A DNA stretch of 64,000 bases from positions 62,001-126,000 of the forward strand of contig JASANZ010002271.1 of assembly GCA_030849805.1 (NCBI GenBank). Direction: 5' to 3'. Shown one piece after another: positions 58,412-64,000 of the stretch (its first letter is position 1; every line of letters begins with the position of its first letter). The notes under the pieces were generated by a model, which saw only the letters and a program-made list of their open reading frames with translations, made no database searches and was not told the origin of the DNA. The DNA comes from Sergeia podlipaevii. Lineage: Eukaryota; Euglenozoa; Kinetoplastea; Trypanosomatida; Trypanosomatidae. A program made the position numbers and the translations under genes.

Positions 58412-59932
58412 CCTTTGCTGGCCTGTTGCGAGGTCGGCTTTTTGCATTGTGGCTTGGCAGTGAAGAGAGGAGAGGGAGTGGAAGCCTGGAGCCTTTCACA
58501 CACTAGCGAGGCAGTGGAAGTATGCGAAGAGTTCGACTTTAATGTGGAGGGGAGGAGGGAGGGGGGGGAAGAGAAATGTTCTATCAGTTTTCATTGCATT
58601 TCAAGATTTATTACATTGCTCTTCTTTCTTTCGTCTGTCTGTGTGTGCTTGTGTGAAAGCGCCTCTGATGCCACCCCCCTCTCCCCCCGCCCCTTCGCAT
58701 GTGCTTATTTTCATTTTCTGTTTTTGAATATTTAAGGGGAAAAAAAGTCTAACCGCTAATGTCGCCACTGCTTTCTTTCTCCGAAGAGTGCATAGTGCAT
58801 ACGATGGAGCACACAGAATGTCTATTATGCTATACATACATATCCCCTTTTTCTCCATACCTTCTTCTTAAACTATTTTTTTGAAGCTATATATATATAC
58901 ATAGATAGACAGGGTGTGAACACACGCTGCAGCTTATAGGTTCTTCCGTCAGTGAAGTGGCTCTCATTCCTCCCTCCGCCCCTTCTTCTTTCACATCTTT
59001 TTTTTTCTCTTTTATTTTGCCAACATAGATACACACAATTTTATCAAACTCAACAGTGGTTTTTTTTTTTTTTGGCAACTGAAGGAGAGAAATAGGAACA
59101 AAGAAAAGGGAGACCTTTGACCCGCACTTGCACGCATACAATACACGTTATAGCAAGACGAAGATCAGTAGTTGAGAAGAGAAAAAAAAGATACGCTACA
59201 TTGCTCTCTTTCTCTCTTGATCTCATAAAAAAAAAAAAAAAAGAGTGCATTTTTTTTTCTTGCATTTACGTGTTGATCTTTTTTATTTTTTTTTAGACTT
59301 TCTCACTTACTTACTCACTCACTCACTCACAAGGCATTTTACACGCTCCTACACAAGCAGAGAGAGAGAGAAGAGAGAGAGAGATAGTCTTTTTAGTTAA
59401 GTGCCACATATACATAGCTGCTTAGCACAAAGTACACACACTGAAAAAAAAAAATCTCCCCTTCCCTCTTTCCCCCTCCCCCCCCCCACTGTAGCTAGTT
59501 TTTTTTTTCCCCCCTATCTCACCTTTTTTTTTTTTCAAAAATCTGTATTTCCTTTTTTTTTCCTTTTTTTGTTTTCACACGCACACCAATCAGTGTTTTT
59601 TTGGGGGGGTAGAAGACTGCAAGTACGCTAAAAGGTGGTACTCTTTCTCTCAGTATAATTTTACATACTGGCGTATAAAAATAGAAGCAGATTCTTTTTC
59701 TTCCCCCTCAAATTGACTGGCATAGACACTTTCACCTATCTTTTATTTATTTTGTTGATTGACTGATTATTTCGATTAATATTTTTTTGTATATTTATTG
59801 TTATTAGTCAAGATCGAAGTGTGGTGGTGACGAAAAGAAAAAGATATCATTCAGTGCAACGGGATCAGGTCATTACAGGTATATATATTTGTACACGTTC
59901 GCACGTAGAAAAAAGAAAAGGAAAACCGAATT
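58280..59932 (+). other. Spacer between the two helicase genes
   Basis: AT-rich spacer with a long TA run (58373-58412), a CTCA run (59302-59330), GA runs and many T and C homopolymers. No gene is supported. The last T-rich tract and AG 59806-59807 form a plausible acceptor for the second helicase. Confidence 0.6.
58373..58412. repeat. TA dinucleotide microsatellite
   Basis: About twenty TA units with one G interruption. Confidence 0.9.
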
Positions 59933-62900
59933 ATGTTGCGTTGTGCTGGAGCGAGCGCCATGCGCCAGCTGGCATGCCGCATCCCTGTCTCTCCTCTATC
60001 CTGCGCTGTCCCCTCAATCGCCTCTCCGCTTGCTAGCGCAGCAGTAGCGGCCAGTGCCAGCGGCGCCTCTGCGTGGACTCATCAGTGCCGCTTCCAGTCT
60101 ACTACCGCGGGCACCGGCAGGACGCGTCGAAGGAAGCACGCCGCCAGCGAGGCAGCAATGAAAAAACTCGAACCTGACGTGATGCCGGCTCCACACCCCA
60201 TTGTGGCGGAGGCAGCGCCTGAAGCACCGTCTTCACCTAAGCGCAAGAGGGTAAGCAAGTCCTCAGCGATACAGCCTCCGGTGCCACAAGTACCTGAGGC
60301 AGGGTCTGAAGCAGCTGTGGCACTCAGCAAGGCTGCCACCGCGGCAGACGCGGCAGCCATACTGGGGGCATTATCTGAGTCCCAGTTATCGCACCAGCAG
60401 CAGCAGCCTGAGGAGAGTACGATGGTGAAGAAGAGGCCTGAAAGGGCCCGCAAGACTGCTGCCCAGAAGGAAGAGGCCACAAGCGAGCATAGCAACACAA
60501 ACATCGATGATAATACAGGAGTAGCGACAACAGCCGCAGCAGCTGCTGTTACTGCATCTGTAAAATCGAATGAAAGCGAGCTGGACTTTTCCAGCGGGGA
60601 TGCCTTCTTCGCTAGCCTCAATATGTTAGAGAGCGCCCCTGGGCAGAAGCCACGTGGCATCCAAGAAAGCACCCTTATCTATAACCCTCTCAATGGTCGC
60701 ATGACGAGCGAGAGCTCTTACTCCGTGACGTGTCTGCGCACCATCGGCTTTGGTGTGAACCCGCAGAGACAGCTGTATCTCGAGAACCCTGAAGCCTTCA
60801 ACGCGCTGGCGCACCGTGTTCGCTCTGGTGCAACGTCGCTGTCGGAGCGCTGGCCTGTTACGGTTACTCGCACCCTCAACGCCGTCCTCGGCAACACCAA
60901 CATTGCTGACCCCGCCGAAGCTATTCAGCAGATGATGCGCATCAAGCTCAATAGCATCATGCGCAGCCGCTACGCGTCTGTCGTGAATGCGGCTGACAAC
61001 AACGACCCCAACAAGGCTGAGGTGAGCAGTAGTAGTGTTAGCTTCATGGATGAACTCTCCGACCCTAGCAAGTCCATTGAACTCAATGAAGAGCAGGAGC
61101 GTGTGATCCAAATGGCTCTGCGCGGACACCACATGTACATCGGCGGAAGTGCCGGCACCGGTAAGACTGTCTTACTGCGTGTGCTGAGCAGGAGGCTGCA
61201 GGCACACCGCCTCCGTGTTGCGATGACAGCGACAACTGGCGTGGCAGGATGCCATATTGGTGGGTCTACCTTTCATCACGCTATTGGAGTCTCCTCTCGT
61301 GGGGAGTTTCTGCGCCGTAGCACCATCCTTGACTATGATGTGATCATCATTGATGAGGTCTCCATGTTCCCATTACGTCTTTTCGAGGACTTTGACCGCG
61401 TCCTGCGTGAGGAGGCCGGCACCCCGGACTTACCCTTCGGTGGCGTGCAGATCATTTTGTGTGGTGACTTTCTTCAGCTTGGCTGCATCAACGAGGACTC
61501 TGTCATTGGCTCTGCGCTCTTCCAGAAAAACTTTGTGAAGCTGCGCCTCGAGACGCAAGTGCGACAGTCCGCTTATCCAAAGTTTGCCGCTGACCTTCAA
61601 AAGATGCGTCTGGGTATTGTACCGAGCGACCTCACAAAGACGGTACAGCAGCTGCCGCCTGGCACGATGGTGGAGTCCGCTGTCAACCTACTCCCCACCA
61701 ACAAGGAGGTGCACGCCGCTAACGAGAAGGAGATGGAGAGGCTGGAGGGGGAGCCTTTGACGCTGGTGCCGGAGACTGGTATCACCGCTCTCACCTGCGA
61801 GACCACCGCCACCTTGCTGCTGCGCACCAGCGCGGACTTCAATGAAGGCGAGTTTTCACGCCATGTGCGGTCGCTGCTGCAGGCAACGCTTGACCTGCCG
61901 CGCTCTTCTCTGCTCTCACTGTACAAGATCTACGAGGATGGGCACGCGATGCGTGTGATGTTGCCTCCCGGTGAGAGCGTCGCTTGGCGTGAGGCGATGC
62001 GAGAGCGCTTTCTCGAGGTGGCAAGCCTTATCAACGACCTCAATCTTGGCGCCGTTGTGACGGAAATTGTCCCCAGCGGCGATGGCCTGCACACGCCTGA
62101 GAGTGAGGAGTACCTGCAGAAGCTCATGACCAAGCACCCTATCGCGCAGCCTCTCACCTTCAAGAAGGGCTGCCGTGTGCTCCTTCGTGCCAACCTCAGC
62201 TCCAACCTAGTGAACGGTAGCATCGGCACTGTTGTAGACTTTGCCGAGTGCAAGCCAGAGAGCTTCCCCGACTATCTTAGAAATGAAAACGTAGACAGTT
62301 GCATCGAGCGCTACCGCGTCTTTTGCTTCACGGAGTGCGGCATGCCCATCCCTTTCGTCCCTGTAGTCAAGTTCCACACCGGCGAAACCATCGCTGTACC
62401 ACCGTGGGAGTTTGTCGTTGGAGGAAACGCCAATACGCACTACTACTCCCTTTCTAGTGTTGCGCTGCCTCTCTCGCTTGCGTACGCCTTCACCGTGCAC
62501 AAGGTGCAGGGTCTGACGCTGGTGGGCCGTGTGCATCTGGAACTGTCCCGCATGTGGCCCTGCGAGCATCTGCTCTACGTTGCCATGAGCCGCGTGCGAA
62601 ACCCTGAACAGTTGAGTATGTCAAGCTTTGCGCCTGGCATGGTCGTTGCGGATGAGTCCTGTGTGCGCTTCGACAAAAATCTCAAGGAAGCTCACGTCAT
62701 TACCAATGAGGAGCTCATGACGTATCCTGTGTCGTCCTGGAAGCGGTGCAACGACACAATTTTCCATCTGCGCCGCCGCGGGTCCTCGCTGCGACGTCTT
62801 CTGGAGGACGCGACGCTCAACGGAGGTAGCAGTAGCAACGGCATTGCGCGTAGAGCATCACAGATGCAACCGTTACTTGGGTCCTCGTTAGAGAACCAGC

Positions 62901-63265
62901 AACAAACTGTGGTGACTGAGCAGGGGCAGGAGGCGTTGGCGTCAGCGGCCATAAAGAATGACCACAGTCTAGGCAGTCCCCTTTCTGGTGTTGCGGGTGG
63001 TCTTGACCTCGGTGTGCAGCACCTTGTTGGCATTGAGCAGTCTGTTCTAGTGGCACGGCGCATGCGGAAGTTGGTCAAGCACGTAGAGCGCGTTGCGAAG
63101 CTGAGCGAGGCGCGGCAGAAAGCAAAGGCAAAGGTCGCGGCAGCAGCGGTTGTGGCTGTGACGGGAACAAGCGGAGGCAATGGTGGGGCAGCTGCAGAAG
63201 CAGCGCTGGTGGTGAAGGTCGCGGGGGACGATGACATAGTACTCAGCGAGGAGCACTCCTTCTAA
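59933..63265 (+). CDS. PIF1-family DNA helicase, probably mitochondrial, second copy
   Basis: 1110 residues from ATG 59933. The first 60 residues (MLRCAGASAMRQLACRIPVS, ending near CRFQST) have Arg, Ala and Ser but no acidic residues, a typical mitochondrial presequence. Helicase motifs are intact: LNEEQERVIQMALRG; GGSAGTGKT (Walker A Lys 411); TATTGVAGCHIGG; VIIIDEVSM (Walker B Asp 474); IILCGDFLQLGCI; AYAFTVHKVQGLTL and LLYVAMSRVRNPEQLS. Upstream of Walker A, both helicases share an ancillary domain opening with (T/S)LIYNxxxxR, and both have a long insertion before GSxGTVVxF. The C-terminal tail (about 960-1110) is Ala/Gly/Lys-rich. The pair are tandem paralogues diverged over most of their length. 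A role in kinetoplast DNA maintenance is inferred from the family and the presequence. Confidence 0.94.
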   Translation: MLRCAGASAMRQLACRIPVSPLSCAVPSIASPLASAAVAASASGASAWTHQCRFQSTTAGTGRTRRRKHAASEAAMKKLEPDVMPAPHPIVAEAAPEAPSSPKRKRVSKSSAIQPPVPQVPEAGSEAAVALSKAATAADAAAILGALSESQLSHQQQQPEESTMVKKRPERARKTAAQKEEATSEHSNTNIDDNTGVATTAAAAAVTASVKSNESELDFSSGDAFFASLNMLESAPGQKPRGIQESTLIYNPLNGRMTSESSYSVTCLRTIGFGVNPQRQLYLENPEAFNALAHRVRSGATSLSERWPVTVTRTLNAVLGNTNIADPAEAIQQMMRIKLNSIMRSRYASVVNAADNNDPNKAEVSSSSVSFMDELSDPSKSIELNEEQERVIQMALRGHHMYIGGSAGTGKTVLLRVLSRRLQAHRLRVAMTATTGVAGCHIGGSTFHHAIGVSSRGEFLRRSTILDYDVIIIDEVSMFPLRLFEDFDRVLREEAGTPDLPFGGVQIILCGDFLQLGCINEDSVIGSALFQKNFVKLRLETQVRQSAYPKFAADLQKMRLGIVPSDLTKTVQQLPPGTMVESAVNLLPTNKEVHAANEKEMERLEGEPLTLVPETGITALTCETTATLLLRTSADFNEGEFSRHVRSLLQATLDLPRSSLLSLYKIYEDGHAMRVMLPPGESVAWREAMRERFLEVASLINDLNLGAVVTEIVPSGDGLHTPESEEYLQKLMTKHPIAQPLTFKKGCRVLLRANLSSNLVNGSIGTVVDFAECKPESFPDYLRNENVDSCIERYRVFCFTECGMPIPFVPVVKFHTGETIAVPPWEFVVGGNANTHYYSLSSVALPLSLAYAFTVHKVQGLTLVGRVHLELSRMWPCEHLLYVAMSRVRNPEQLSMSSFAPGMVVADESCVRFDKNLKEAHVITNEELMTYPVSSWKRCNDTIFHLRRRGSSLRRLLEDATLNGGSSSNGIARRASQMQPLLGSSLENQQQTVVTEQGQEALASAAIKNDHSLGSPLSGVAGGLDLGVQHLVGIEQSVLVARRMRKLVKHVERVAKLSEARQKAKAKVAAAAVVAVTGTSGGNGGAAAEAALVVKVAGDDDIVLSEEHSF
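62459..62619 (+). repeat. 161-bp tract near-identical to 57806-57966
   Basis: Partner copy in the second helicase. It covers motif V and motif VI, the most constrained parts of the C-terminal half, but synonymous positions are also identical. Confidence 0.95.
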
Positions 63266-64000
63266 AGTGGAGGCGTTATATCGCCTGTGTGTGCGTATAT
63301 ATGTGCGTGTGAAGGAAGGGAGTGTTCGTTCTCTGTGCATATGTGTGTTGCTTCCGCGTCTGCTGACCCCTCATGCCACCTTCCCCCCACCCCCCGCCGT
63401 ACTTTTCTTTTCCTTTGTCTCTCTGACGAAGGCGTGCTCAGTGCCTCGTATCTGCTCAGGAGTCGCAGGAGCTTATCTACACCACATTATCACCGTTACT
63501 TATAGATTCACTTTTGTGTTTTGTATGTGAGAGAAGAAAGAAAAAGAAAAAAAATGTGTGTATGAAGAAAGAATACGTAATGCATAGTTGCTTTTGCTAT
63601 AGAGGGAAAGCATGAAATGGCGAAAAAGCGAAGGACCCAAGATGCATTACATAGAGAATGAATGAAGAGGTAGAGAAGGGAGACTCACGAAGAACTGATG
63701 CTAAATATGGGTTGTATCAGGCCAGATTTGGTGTGTATGCGTGTACATCAAGGCATAGAGAGAGAAAGAGAGAAGTAACGGGAAGGCCACTCACCATATG
63801 CATATGTAGCAAGCACATTTTCTCGTGTATCTCCTTCTCCTCCTCCTCCTCCTCTTTCTTCTTCTTCCTTCATTTGTTTCTCTTCTCAACACTACACTCC
63901 CCTTCCCTCCCTCTCTTGCGTCTTTCACTGCTCCTTGAGGAATCATGTGTACGTACGCCTACTGTGATGCCAATATATATGTATTCCCAACCCTTCACTT
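63266..64000 (+). other. Right-edge spacer, possibly leading to the next gene
   Basis: Spacer with GA runs and, at 63825-63875, a dense CTC/CTT pyrimidine tract of the sort that precedes a splice acceptor. An ATG at 63945 starts a frame open to the window end (18 codons). That could be the start of the next gene, but it is too short to judge. Confidence 0.4.

Noticed and set aside
54122..63265. Naming the helicases as specific PIF1 numbers
   Set aside because: Both are clearly PIF1 family with mitochondrial-type N-termini, but assigning them to numbered trypanosome members needs a tree I cannot build here.
1..64000. tRNA, rRNA, CRISPR arrays and transposable elements
   Set aside because: I scanned for tRNA B-box-like sequence, regular spacer arrays, and reverse transcriptase or transposase motifs and found none. 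The repeats are microsatellites, two short complex tandem repeats, and paralogue tracts.

Overview
The window looks like nuclear DNA of a trypanosomatid (kinetoplastid) protist. All supported protein genes lie on the + strand, none shows an intron, and most are preceded by a long pyrimidine tract ending in AG, as expected for trans-splicing of a polycistronic transcript. Coding regions are GC-richer with many Gln/Ser/Asn runs. Spacers are AT-rich, full of homopolymers and microsatellites, and unusually long in places (up to 3.7 kb). Standard stop codons are used. I cannot name the species.

Layout: (1) 1-539, 3' part of a proteasome alpha-4 (PSMA7-type) subunit. (2) 1914-7364, a 1816-residue protein whose second half reads as three successive, strongly degenerate kinesin-motor-like units. 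(3) 8659-26947, three large CaMKK/LKB1-type protein kinases with long low-complexity arms. The first two are close paralogues sharing near-identical DNA in the catalytic core, and the first has Arg in place of the VAIK lysine. (4) 29472-35920, a leucine-rich-repeat protein, a mitochondrial-looking PEPCK-like protein without a recognisable P-loop, and a membrane-anchored cytochrome b5 reductase-like protein. (5) 36509-40574, a small protein, a Ser-rich coiled-coil protein and a Sec20-type SNARE. (6) 41145-52783, a 2242-residue protein with Sfi1-like, coiled-coil, CH-like and EF-hand-like parts, then a multi-pass membrane protein with two START-like regions. (7) 54122-63265, two tandem PIF1-family helicases with mitochondrial-type N-termini, again sharing a near-identical DNA tract over motifs V-VI.

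The genes do not form one pathway, which is normal for a trypanosomatid transcription unit. Two themes recur. Tandem paralogues are locally homogenised by what looks like short-tract gene conversion. Several proteins keep an enzyme fold but have lost signature catalytic or nucleotide-binding residues. Family calls come from reading translated motifs by eye; no database search was possible.
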